Shown here: positions 26,101-39,600 of the stretch, piece after piece
How the letters are laid out: the number at the start of each line of letters is the position of its first letter
How positions within the stretch are numbered: the first letter of the stretch is position 1
Source of the DNA: Lumbricus rubellus
Taxonomy: Eukaryota > Annelida > Clitellata > Crassiclitellata > Lumbricidae
Assembly (NCBI GenBank): GCA_945859605.1
Contig: OX243814.1
Location: forward strand, 40,148,346 to 40,212,345
Length of the DNA: 64,000 bases
Direction: 5' to 3'
Position numbers and translations under genes: made by a program
The notes under the pieces: generated by a model
Seen by the model: only the letters and a program-made list of their open reading frames with translations
What the model was told of the DNA's origin: nothing
Database searches by the model: none

Positions 26101-29100
26101 CCATGGCGGTCCTGACTCGCGGGACAAAGAGGTCAAGCCGATCAGAGGACCTAAGAGGACGCCGCGAAGTGGCAGAAGGGGGACTAAACCAAAGTTGCAT
26201 ACCTCAGTGCCTTCATGAAGGGCCTAAAATGTGCTGCAAAATCATCATCATCATCATTGGCATGCCCCTATGGAGCGTAGCCGTTTCCACATAGACAAGC
26301 ATTCCGTTCTGACTCGCCGTGCCTCTTCCGCCCTCCAGACCGTTACCCCCATAGGGGGCCTCCGCTCCTTTGGCTATCCAAGTCTTCACCCATAACCCAG
26401 GGCATGGGCCCTCATTATACCCCGAAGGACTGGGTCCCCGGCAGGATATCGTTATCGATAAGCGATATCCACCCCCCGCGACATGGACGCACCTGCCGAG
26501 AGTTACCCAGGTATGCACTGTGACAGTGCATCATGGGCTGAGGGGAAAATGCACACAAGATCATGTATAAAACATGCACACCTGCATGCACACATAAAAA
26601 AATACCCGGTACATACATAGACAAGCATTCTGTATTCTGTAATCAAGATGAAAGCAATGCAAGTAGAGCTATATTGCTTACTCTAGCAACGTTTTCAAAG
26701 CACTTCCTAAGGTGAGGCTGGACAGCCGTGGGATCTTTCGTCTGCGAGAGAATCTCCAGAAGTTCGTCGTCAGACAGGAAGTAGAAACGTGGAAAGGAGT
26801 TGCGCTTTGTCTCGAGATATTCCGTCAATCCCTTCTGGACTTGATCGATCAACATGTTGCACTCCCTCAAGTTGTCCAGCAGGCGGCTATCGGAGCATAG
26901 GGTGATCACCTGCACAAGCATGCGTATCAGCTTCATCATCATCATTATTATTATCATTGTCACGTGTTATATTGTGGGGAGTAGGGATATGTTCGGTGGA
27001 TTGGAGCCGTAAGGCTGCAGGTTAGAATCCACCTCAAGCCGCTGCATAGGGACCCTGAGCAAGTCATTCACTCGCAATTGCCCATGCGCTTCGGCGTGAA
27101 ACTCCGATTTAGCGTCCGGGATTGCCCGCGGTGTAGTCGGGAGCACCACTGAGTAATAAAAGGTAATAGCCAGAGTCAGATAGTAGTTTATCACAAGTTT
27201 AATCAGATTTCATTGGTCCAGATATTTGGAAATCAATATCTCCTGATCGTGATGTTTATATAACTACTTTTACTGAGTTTCTGGTTTGCCTTTAAGTTAA
27301 AACTCCACCATTTCCAGTCACTATTCCTCTTTAGGTTTCCCTTGCTTGAATTTAAGCAAAACCCATACCTGAGCTACTCAGCAATCAGCTTATAAGGCTT
27401 CATGAATAATATAATAATAATAATATATATTTTCTTTAATGAAACGCCTGCAAGACGCACTGCGTTTTACATTTACAAGTTATGCAGTAATCTTAGTTAA
27501 ACTTAACTACCAACTGAACAGACAGCTTTGCAATTACAATGGCGCTGATAGCAGCCTACAAATCAAATCCGCCCAATGGGGGCTCGAACCTGCTACCTCT
27601 CGCACTCTTGGCCAGCGTGTTAACCATTACTCTATCGGGCCCCCCCAACTTTCAGTTGAAATGCATTGTACCCCACTTATGGACGTAAGTCACGTCGTAA
27701 GTGCCATCCCCTGCTATCACTAATTCTACGAACTGTTAGTAGCTAGCTAGCTCTAACACCTATCCGCTGCTCTACCTGCGGCACTTCCTTGGCATTTCTC
27801 ATTATCTTGCGCCACATTCTGTCCATTGTCTGGTAGCGCTTGCTTTCGATTGGCAGTTGACGCATGATGTCATCAGAGCTGAAAATAGGTTCAAGGTAGA
27901 GCCACTGCCTCTGACACAGAAGCCATTCATCCAACACATCCTACAATCACACAGATATCAATTAAACAATATCATATATATCTTTAATAGAACCAGTATA
28001 AGATAAGAATATTCTTTAATATACACCAATTGCTATCTGCATTTTGGTGTACAGACAAAGTGTAACAAACGTACATTATAGCCAATCAATAGTAAAATGT
28101 TTTACAATAGCACACAAACACCTAAATATGTTCTTGTCGTGAATCGGTCACTGCAAGAGACCGATTATATATATATATACTGCTGACGAGACAGTCATTG
28201 ACAGCCATTAGTAAACATTTTTGGGTCAAAAACATATATTTCAGCAAAGGCTCAAGTGTGCATGGTTAGTGCTAAAAGGCAAGCACAGAATCAGTTGAGT
28301 CACCTATGTTGTATATGAAAAGATGTGGCATTCTGTGTTTAAAACACCGAGCATGATTACCTGCGTGCGAACCGTCTTTTGTTTATTCACTTAAGTCGCA
28401 CTTGTTTAGAACTGTCGAGTGAAGTCGACGTTTTAAAAGTGCTTTCATGTAAGGCACTATATAAATGTCCCTAAGCACACATACATGACAAACAGCTGTT
28501 ACTGAATTACCGTGACACAAACAAAATTCAACGCAACCCCCATTGAGTTAAATGGAGTAAAATCTGTTTCAAAATGACAATCCTGTGGAGGAAAATCTTC
28601 AATGATCACCTGTCAGTATCTATATAAATAAAAAGGAAACTTTCCAATAGTTTGTTCCCCGTGTTCTCGAAAACTAACGCACAGATTGCTTTGAAAATTT
28701 AACAAAACCTTCCATTCCAATAGGACAGTGTCCATTTTGCTTTTTATCCGAAAAAACGCCATATTTTCCACAAAAAGTGAAGTTTGCATTCCGCTCGACC
28801 GCCATTTGCAAATTCAACAAAGCCGTAGGGTTGCCAGATTTCCGAAACGCTTTGCCCCGGAATCACATTGTAAAGTCGCCCAAAAGTCGCGAGACGATCA
28901 GGGTTGCCCAAAAATCGCCCAAAATTCGCGATGTCGCTGTCGGCAAGGAACGGTGTGAGGGAGGAAAGAAGGAAGAGAGAGAAGAGGGGGAGATCTTTTC
29001 TGCCACAGAAACGCGTGGCCGGGTACAGTTAGTAAGCAATATAATGGGAGACGAAATGACATGGAAAAGAGCCCATCCCTCAACGTTCCATTGGCTTCAG

Positions 29101-32100
29101 GACTACAACTGCTGTGTTTCTGAGTAAACACCTAGAAGGCGCCATATAAATTTCAACTGACTGGTTAATTGATTGAGCCATAATTAATATAATTATGTCT
29201 GTAACTGACCTGAGTAATTCGTAGCTTTAACTCCCACGAGCTGATCCTGTCTTCAAACGGTTTCTTGTAAGGACTGAAAGTCATTGTCTGCGTCATGACA
29301 ATGTGGTCGTCAAGCATCTGCGATATGTCATCAGACGCTCTGATTATGAACGTCCCGGTCGACTTGTACGGCAGGACTTCGAAATTCACTGGATTCCACT
29401 CACTCGTCATCTTATCCAACACCTTTAAGAAATCAAATCGTCGTCGCAACTTAAAACTAGGAACAGGGTGAGAACTGCCAGGGGGGTTGGGGGGTTTCAA
29501 CACCCACAGTCTTTCTTAGAGCCCCCATGTCAAAGTATGTTTTTCCAAGTGGATAATGGTCCACCCCCAGTTGTTTTTCCATAATTCTCACACTGACTAG
29601 GAACAACACAAACGTCAGCAACATTCTTCATACAAATTCAATCAAGATGTCGTACTTGATGTATTCTAGAAAAATAGTCGTTGTTACATTGGGCATTACA
29701 TTACATTTCAGTAAACAGGAGTTAATTCAACGTCATCACTACGTTACATATGAATTGGTCAATATTTATAAGCTGATCCGCTTCTCACATTATTTATTTA
29801 CTGAGAATTTGATATGGTACTCCTTCAAGGTTGCTACTCAGGCGCGCTCCCAGTCCAACCCCGGTCAAATAAGACAGTCTTAAGAAGAGAAAGAAATGAA
29901 GTAGAAAGGCCAAAACGTATTTGACAAAGGATATATTTATAAGTTCACCAGTTTCTCACCTGTTCAATGCTATATTCCTTTCCAGCAACCTCTGCCACTT
30001 TTGCAATGGTTGCGATGTGATCTTGGAGATTCATTTCAAGACATTTAGTGAATGTGAGATTGCTCTTAATGTAGAGCGGAAAGCCTAAATCCTTACTCAG
30101 CTGAAAGACACACAAACGAACACAGTTTAACGGCCAAGTCTGATTAGTCCTATGATAAATAATTAACTTGACTCATGCAAAAGTAGTTTATAGTAAATCT
30201 GACTAAAAACCAAATAACTGGATAAGCTGCAAGAATCATGATATTGATCCAGATCCTCAGATTGTCTAGTACTCTAGTTGCAATGTGGTAAATTTCAATC
30301 GCTGTTCAGTAAATCACAGCAAATCTGGTGCAAGGAGCCATGGAGATATTCAATTATTCAAGTCAGATATATTCATTAACCCCTTTACCGTGATCCCGAG
30401 CTAACTCGTCCAATTTTACTAAGAAAATTTTTATTACACGGTAAACGGGTTAAGCTATGGCCATCAATTTTGAGTCATTCCAGCTGACAACAAATTACTA
30501 CTCTCCAAATGCCTCTGACGACTTGCAAATGACAGTGTCATCAATCTGACTATACTCTTCAAACCATATTCCACTGAAAATGTACACACCAGAAACTCCT
30601 GTAAAAATTGCCTTTGGAAATGAGATCAAGAACCACCTTACAACGAAATTGTGTCAAAGTTAGTTACATCTGCAACTACACAAAATTCCTGACTGTGTGA
30701 TATTACAAGTTGTGCTATAATACTGTTATAAGGAGTCTCTGGTGTACTTTATGGTATGAAGCAAGTCAAGTGAAGCAGCACAGAGATTTTTAAACTTGCC
30801 ACCTGGAAAGACTTTTCTGGATGAATTTAAGATGTCTGAACAAGTTTTTTGTTCACATAGCCACAAAGTGCTTGTGACCAGGCAATAGCACAGCTTGCGT
30901 AAACATGGATCCAATGCAATCTGCCATTTCCCGACATTTGTGTCACATTAAGTCAGGTATCCCACTTACCATGTCCCAATGCCTTTGTCTCATTCCCGGG
31001 TTACGTAATCCCTGAATCAGAGGTATATACGGCTTGAAGCTTTCAATCCGCTGCTCAACAGCAATTGCAACTTCACCAACCCCTAAAACACACCTACAAA
31101 TTTATCACTGAAATCTAATATTAGACTAGATGCAACTTGAAGAAGGCAGAGGGATAACAGAAGATGCAATTTGAAGATGTCACTGGGATACACTTTCCCC
31201 AGTTGATTATGATCATCCTTACACTGGAATCCATCCCCAAATACTCCACTTCTGCCCTATTAGCTCTTTCTGCTGATTCCAATCACCAATTCAATTTCAT
31301 TCTTCAACTACAACACCAGGACACAATACTCAACAAGACTTATCCATCACCATAGCTGTATCTCTAAACCATTCACAATTTCACTTACATGTATCACCTG
31401 GTCACCTGGTGCCGTCAGCTTCTGGAGCTCTGGCGAAAGCCCTGGTGTATTCTCTCCAACGTCTCCTCTCCCTAGTCGCCTCTCGTAGCTCCTCCAGTCT
31501 CATGCCAGACTTTTCCTGTACCTCATCCAACCATTTCTTCCTAGGTCTTCCGCATCTTCTCCTTCCCTCACCGCATGCCGTCATCAGCTCCTTTTCCAGA
31601 CCGTTAGATCTCATCACATGGCCAAAGAAATACCCTACTGCTACCACAAACTACCCATGGTGCTAGTGGAATGATGCCATCAGGTATATGAGCCCTGGTA
31701 TAATCTTCATAAGAAACGTCCTGCCTGCAAGACTTGATTTTGTTCCTATAAACATTGAAACTAACTGACTAGTCATAAATTAACAATCATCTTATGCAAG
31801 ATAAATATTAAAAATGACCTTAATTTAAATGTCCAATTGCAAAAGATACACACTCCACAGGTACCTACTGTACCTGTACCTACATCCAGTACATCCTACA
31901 GCAAAATTGGAAAATAGCATGTTAGATATGGTATTGGACTGACCTGGAGATTCCTGGAATAACCTGACGAGTTTGTGCATCATCTTGTACGAGTCGTTAA
32001 CGTTCTTTTCCACAGCTTCCGCATCAATAGACACAAGTGGATCGGTCATCCAACCCTCGTACCACTTCATAAAATCGGAAGACGTCACCCACAGATTGCG

Positions 32101-33570
32101 ATACGGCTCAAAGTCCTTCACTACTCGATTCAACTTGTCGTACTGAAATGAAACCAGCGACGATACAATTCATGTACTTGTCAGTTAACAGATAATTTCA
32201 TGGGATCGTCTTAGATTTTAGAATTTTTCCAGCGAAGCACCATTCTGTCTTGTCAGCTTGACCACCCTCGATTCTAACCTCACACCGAAACTGACCACAC
32301 AACCTAACCCGGCACATTGTAGAATTGAATACACATGCACTGGAATAGCCTAATTTTACCATTGGCAAATAAGCTGGTCTGCCTTATGTGGCTTTGTATG
32401 GCATTGAGTAATCAAGAGGATTTACATTACATTCATTCATTTCAGACATTTATATAGTGCCTCTTGAAGAGTATCTACTCAGAAGTGCTCCCGACCCAAC
32501 CACGGCTAAAGAGAACAGTTATAGCCTGATGTCGTCTGTCCAATAAGACAACACTACATACATCTCTTTGTGCATTGCCAAACATTTTGACAATGTGATC
32601 TTTATTCAAATGCAATTGGTCCTTGAGAAAATGCTTAGTCTTGAGCTAATTGTTCTTACTATAGATGTATTATTACCCTCAACAAACTGTTTGCATGCAT
32701 TTGCCCTGTATGATGTGTTATCATTATAAGCCTGGAAGTAAACAGTAAGTCATAACTGTGACCTGCTATTCCTGTCTACAGGAACTTGGGATTTTGTCCA
32801 ACAAATCCTTGCATTTAGCCAGACTTTTACCAAACTCCTTTGCAGTATACATGTCTCCCAGTAACAACACAACTAAATACATGTATGACTGTATGTCTGA
32901 ATAATAAGTACATATGCTTGCGTCGGAGCTTTTGAGCTTGTAGGATGTCTGAACCTGAAGCATAAACTCGTATTGTAAAAGAAGCTTGATAAATTCTCAG
33001 ATACAATGAAAGAATTATAGAAATTATAGAAATTATTGAAGTTATTGAAAGAGTTATAGAAATTCTAAGACCTTGTGACGTTAGGACTTACACTGGTGAT
33101 GGGGAGGCCAAACAGTCTGTCGCGGTTGTTATACTTGGCTGCATCTGCTTGTGTATCCTTGAGGTCTTTGTACGTACGACGACACAAACCAGCGTACTCA
33201 TGAACTCGGTTCAGATCAGTGAGGCCAGGAATACCAGCAATTGCCAACTGTCAAGCAATTCAAGCAAATTGGCAAATGAATCATAAACTTACACTTTTAA
33301 CGTTTAATGACAAACGTGTAAATGTGACGGTGAAATTAATAATTTTATAGCTCATAATTATTAATGGATGACTACACAACAGAACTTTTCTATGCTGATC
33401 ATATTCTGCATGAATGAAATAAACTAGAATAAGTTTTATTTGCAAAATTACAACCCATTAAAATTATATATAAACAGAATTGTAAAAATATTTTGGAATT
33501 AATATCAAAGCAATCAGCATACTTGCTAGGAACCAATGGCCAACAAGAATTTAGCCCATAAATTATGCAT

Positions 33571-33661
<91 letters not shown>

Positions 33662-36600
33662 TGCAGTTTAACATCACTGTGTGATAACAAAGATGCCCTC
33701 CTCCTTTATCCAGGCTTGGGACTGCCAGTGGGACTGAAATAGTTTCCATTTCAATCTTAATGAATAGTACCAATGTTGATCTTTAACATTGATCTCATGT
33801 GCCCCTTTATTGAAACAGCAAACATCAATTATCTGCAGGGTTGACATTTTTCTCAGCTGCATCATCACGGTGGCGTAGTGGTGGCGTCGTTGCCTTGGAG
33901 CCGGAAGGTTCGAGGTTCGAATCCACCTCGCTGCGTAAGGACCTTGGGCAAGTCCTTCACTCACAATTGCTCAGCGCTTCGGCGTGAAACTCCGATGTAG
34001 TGTCTGCTCTGCATTCGGGAGTGCCTCTGAGTAGAGAGAGCTTGAAGGGGCGCTATAACAAGTGCACATATCTTTATTCAAGTCTTGTAGTAGGGCTTCA
34101 ACCAAAACACCTAATAATCCCAATACATTGCCTTAGCCTATTCAGAAGATTGGGAGAGCAGATAAACGCATAGAATACATGGTAATATAAAGACCGTTAG
34201 AACCTTTCTGAGGTTCTGCTATACACAGATACATACATTACTTTACCTAAAACGAACACTTCTTTGATATATCCAATTGGAAGGCTCTTGTCCAGTAACA
34301 GAAAATAGAGTGAAATCCTTGTGAAATGGTTGTTGTGCACTGTATGCGGACCCAGTGGATGTCTTTCATTCATAATTTTCAATCTTTCAGTGCCAGCAAG
34401 TGATGCATTGTCTAACAGACATGCATTGTCTCGCAGACATGCATTGTCTCACAGACATGCATTGTCTAACAGACATGCATTGTCTAACAGACATGCATTG
34501 TCTAATAGACATGCATTGTCTAATAGACATGCATTTGTCTAACAGACATGCATTGTCTAACAGACATGCATTGTCTAACAGACATGCATTTGTCTAGCAG
34601 ACATGCATTGTCTAACAGACATGCATTGTCTAACAGACATGCATTTGTCTAACAGACATGCATTGTCTAACAGACATGCATTGTCTAACAGACATGCATT
34701 GTCTAACAGACATGCATTGTCTAACAGACATGCATTGTCTCACAGACATGCATTTGTCTGACAGACATGCATCGTCTAACAGACATGCATTTGTCTAACA
34801 GACATGCATTGTCTAACAGACATGCATTGTCTAACAGACATGCATTGTCTAACAGACATGCATTGTCTAACAGACATGCATTGTCTAACAGGTACAGCAT
34901 CAATTAAAACATCCATAATAATAGTAATAATTCGAATCCAAACGTTCAATTGTAAAGTTTGTCTGATGCTACTGGTAAGAAAGACTGAGTTTTACAACAT
35001 GTGAAAAGAGAAATTACCGTCACAGCATCGATTTTGTCGGCGAATGCAGTCTGATCAAGGACTTGAAGTTTCTTGAATCGCTCTTCATCCTCCAGGTACT
35101 GAGTCTGCGTTGCCTCAACCTGCTTCTCCAGCTTATGAGGCCATGCAAGAATCGACCACCTGTTGCATTGATCATCATTGTCATCAACAACATCATCATC
35201 AATCAACATCAACATGATCAAATTTAGTCAAGGTTCACGGTGGTTCGAGTCCACCTCAAGTCACCGCGTAGGGACCTCGAGCAATCCTTCACTTGCAATT
35301 GCTCGTGCGCTTTGGAGTGAAAGTTCGATGCAGTTTGTTTGTTTGTATGTGCACTTGTTATAGCGCCCCTTCAAGCTCTCTCTACTCAGAGGCGCTCCCG
35401 AATGCAGAGCGGACACTGCATCGGAGTTTCACGCCGAAGCGCTGAGCAATTGTGAGTGAAGGATTTGCCCAAGGTCCTTACGCGGCGAAGTGGATTCGAA
35501 CCTCGAACCTTCCGGCTCCAAGGCAACGACGCCACCACTACACCACCGCGCCCCACGAAGTATGGGGGCGCCATAGTGTCCTCGCAGTAGTCGGGAGTGC
35601 CTCTGAGTAGAGAGAGTTTGAAGGGGCGCTATAGCAAATGCGAGAAATAAATAAATGGTCAGTGTCTATGCTATAGGCCTACCATTGATCGAAAGAAGTG
35701 TTTACTAATCGCTCTTTTGGGGATGTGTGCTAGCAGATTAATATTAGTCTGTGTATCAGAAAGTAAGTCTTTTTTCAATCATCCACAGCAAATATTTAAA
35801 AGCATCAATGTTTTAAAACAGTGATTTGGGTATATACAGTTTATTGAAAAAAGTTGATCAGAATAGAAATTAGGCCTACCTTCAACTTAAATACAAAATT
35901 TCCGCACAACACTTGTCTTCACCCCCCCCGGTGTACGTCGTACGCCTATGTATGCAGGCCTGCAGATATAGCCTGTGGGGCGCGGTGGTGTAGTGGTGGA
36001 ATTGTTGCCTTGGAGCTGAAATGTTCGAGGTTCGAATCCACCTCGCCGCGTAAGGACGCGGCGAGGTGGATTCCACCTTGAGCTTGGGCAAGTCCTTCAC
36101 TCGCAACTGCTCAGCGCCTCGGCGTGAAACTCCGATGCAGTGTCCATTCTGCGTTCGGGAACGCCTCTGAGTAGAGAGATCTTGAAGGGGCACCATAACA
36201 ACTGCACACAGAAAACATTTGGTGGGACTACTGAATGAGGTTGATCGCAATGAAAGCTGGACTCCTCCCCTTCGATTCCCCGAAAGCGAACAGCATGGCT
36301 GAGGCCGCAAATGCTGTCCTCTTCGCAGCAGCTGTAGTTAGCGACAACAATAATGTTCTCTGTAAGTTCTTCTCTGATACGCACATTGGCAAAACAATCA
36401 TCCGTTTGAACTTGCAAGTAAGAACAATACAGACTCAGAATGATTTAAACAAATCTCTCTCTCTCTCCATCCTACCTGATATTGTAATCTTCATTTGAGA
36501 GATTGTAGTTGAATCCCTCCAGCAGATCGTAGTCGTTGAGAGCCTTCTCGCCTGCCGCCTTCGAAGAAACAAAATAAATAATATAATAATCTATCTTTTC

Positions 36601-39600
36601 TTTATCGAAACGCCTGCAAGTCGCACTGCGCTTTACATTTACAAGTTATGCAGTAATCTTAATTAAACTTAACTACCAACTGAGCAGACAGCTTTGCAAT
36701 TACAATGGTGCTAATAGCAACCTACAAATCAAATTCGCCCAACGGGGGCTCGAACCTGCTACCTCTCGCACTCTTGGCCAGCGTGTTAACCATTACTCTA
36801 CCGGGCCCCCCAAAAAGTCATACCGATCATTCACCACTGTTGGACACAATGACTCTGTGGTTCCGACTTTTTATTTGCATTTCAAAATCAGCATAATCTG
36901 AAGACAGAAAACTCAAATTACCGGTTATTAATTTTTACACATAAGAAGCATTCCAAGCGACATCCATTATAATCATTCCTCTAAAATCACCATCTGGTAA
37001 CAGCACTAGTCACAAGACAACTTGCGTTCTTCTGTTTGTCTGTCTGTCTTTATTTTCCATCAGGTGTACAGCAATGATGAGGTTTTTACAAAATGGCTTC
37101 ACCGCAAAATGTTGATGAAATGTTCATTACCGTACTTGGCACAATGCTTTCTTGAAGTACATTTATTATGGAAAAAGGTTGGCATGTGATTATTTATGGC
37201 TGGCCAAGCAACACCTTTTCAGAAACTAATTCAAATCTCCACAATATAAAAACTAGACTAGACAACTGGAGGACAGCAACTTTGCAATACACCAGTAATG
37301 TAATGTAAATCTTCGAGAATTTCTTAGCGCCCACAAAAGCCAGGTCAGGGAGACCAGCTTATTCACCGGCGCTATATCAAATCAAGTCCGCAATAGCCAG
37401 AGTTTCCGTTTTCGTTCCGGTGCCAGGTCAAAATCTGGGGAGGTCAAGCTAAGGAGACAGTGTGGTGCTACGGTGGTTGTCGATGATGGTGGTAGTTGGG
37501 TGATGGAACCAGTAGCATAGCACAAAACGTGCTCATGCTAAAGTTTAAGCAGCATGTTTCGATAAAAGGATCATTTAAAACAACCAGAACAATGTAACAC
37601 CAGGCACATCACACAATGGCAAAGGTAACGTTCTACCTTTAGAATCAGTGCATTTACCTGCTGTTCTTCAACTTTTTCTGGGATCCATTTAATCCACTCT
37701 CTCATTTCTGTCAATTCCTCTATGCTATTTGGCTTCTCGTACAACTTATGGGATATGGTTTTGTATTCCTCACAAGCCTAAAAAAAGCAATACATGCACA
37801 GCAATTCTTTACTACATGAATAGCAATAAATGTCCTGTTTATTTCAAAACTAATACTACTCTAGAGATTTTAAAACAACCATCTAAAAGCAGTAACACTG
37901 ATTTTACTGCAGAACATAGCCGCATTGACCTCACATGATCTTTCTACCTAAGCATCAAACCCTTCAGCCAAAGGTAACAGTTGACAGTTCTTTAACTGCT
38001 GTTGTGAAGAATGAGGGTCAACATTCTGAACACTTTAGCAATGAGCTGTGTTGATTTCTCCATCTCTTTGACTACACTTTCATCGTTAAAACGTTTGCAC
38101 TCCTGCACCAATCTACCAATATCATGAAATAATTTCATCCTGCATTACAAGCACATAAATTATCTTGAATAGAAGCAGCATAATTACACAAAAGAATGAC
38201 TGTCAACTCAAGTCCAATGTGCCTTCTCCTGGACCATTCATATAGAAAAGGCTTCCAATATTAATTTTACTCTGCTCTGCAACCTTTTCAGACCAGTCTT
38301 GTACGCAGTACTTTGCAGAGGCACAATACTAAATACCTGGGAGGCCCAGTGGGAGGGGGTATTCATACACATACTTACATGAATACATGCAAGTATTGGG
38401 CCAACCTCGTTGAACACTGAACAGTCTACAATTTAACTTACAAGCTCTTTCCTTACAGAGACCTCAAGAAACATTTCTGAGCCACCTTACAATACTTCAC
38501 CATTTCAGTTCTGTTAGATTGCTACGTCAAGTGCCCATTTGAGGTTCTTAAGAGATGCTTCACAAATAGACAGATTCACACATACATTTCCTACATGCAC
38601 AATACTTACCGGTACACACATACAGTTATACATAAATATATATACAAATTATACATGACATACCTAGTTATGCACATACTTACAAATTTACATAAATACA
38701 TACATACAATCATAGAAGTCATACAAGCATAATATTACGTACAAGTATAAATTAGCACGTTGACTGCCTACTAAGAGTTAACTCGTAGTACAGCCAGTCA
38801 TTTAACATGGCATGTAGGCGGTCAATGTGTTAAATACATACATTCATACGTACGTTAAAACTTCATGTCATATACCGCATGCGTCTCACCTCCTCCGCTT
38901 GCATTTTCAATCTTCGTGCCAGCAGGTCCAGGCTGGCCGTGCACAGGGCCTTGCACTTTCTTGACAATGACTGACGAAGAATTTCAGTGCTGACGTAGAA
39001 AGGACCAATAATGATGAAGCTGGGAAGAGACTGGTCCAGCCTTTTCATGATGGCTAGATGGCGCTCCGCCTCATCGCGGATATCAACTGGTGACGGTTTG
39101 CTGTCGTCATAATTCCTGTTAGTCAAATCACAAATAGTTTTAAATAATAATAATAATCTTTTCTTTAATGAAACGCAAGACGCACTGCATTTACAAGTTA
39201 TGCAGTAATTTTAATCTTAACTACCAACTGGGCCGACAGCTTTGCAATTACAATTAAAGCACTTTTGATGTATTGTTTCTTTTCACATGCACTCTTGTCG
39301 ATTCAAATTCCACATTATTTTCTTCCCTACGCATTGAAATCAACTTGATTTCAAAAGTCAAAACTGGCAGTTTTACTAACAATGACACTTGTAATGAAGA
39401 AAGAAGTGAAGTCCATAGCTGATAAAAACACTATATAACAAAGAGTAAGCCAATGCTACAGCCAAATGAAAAGTTATGACAAGTTGATAACCACTTAGCC
39501 CTTGTTCAACAGATTTAGAATGACACCTAGTTTATAACAATGATATGGCGTTGGCCAAGAGAAAGGACCACTTGTCAGGAATGGACAATAAATCAACAGT

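Noticed and set aside
33399..33773. Poly-Tyr and poly-Ser frames
   Set aside because: Translations of the (GTA)n microsatellite.
34395..34893. CRISPR-like regular repeats
   Set aside because: Direct tandem units without spacers in an animal intron; a minisatellite.
34321..35004. Open frames through the 18-bp array (repeated MHCLTD)
   Set aside because: Unit length is a multiple of three, so frames stay open by chance; no start context, exon signals or conservation.
36097..36417. Minus-strand frame with [20 protein letters not shown] near core exon 13
   Set aside because: Partly over a SINE; phase and homology join exon 13 directly to exon 14 without it.
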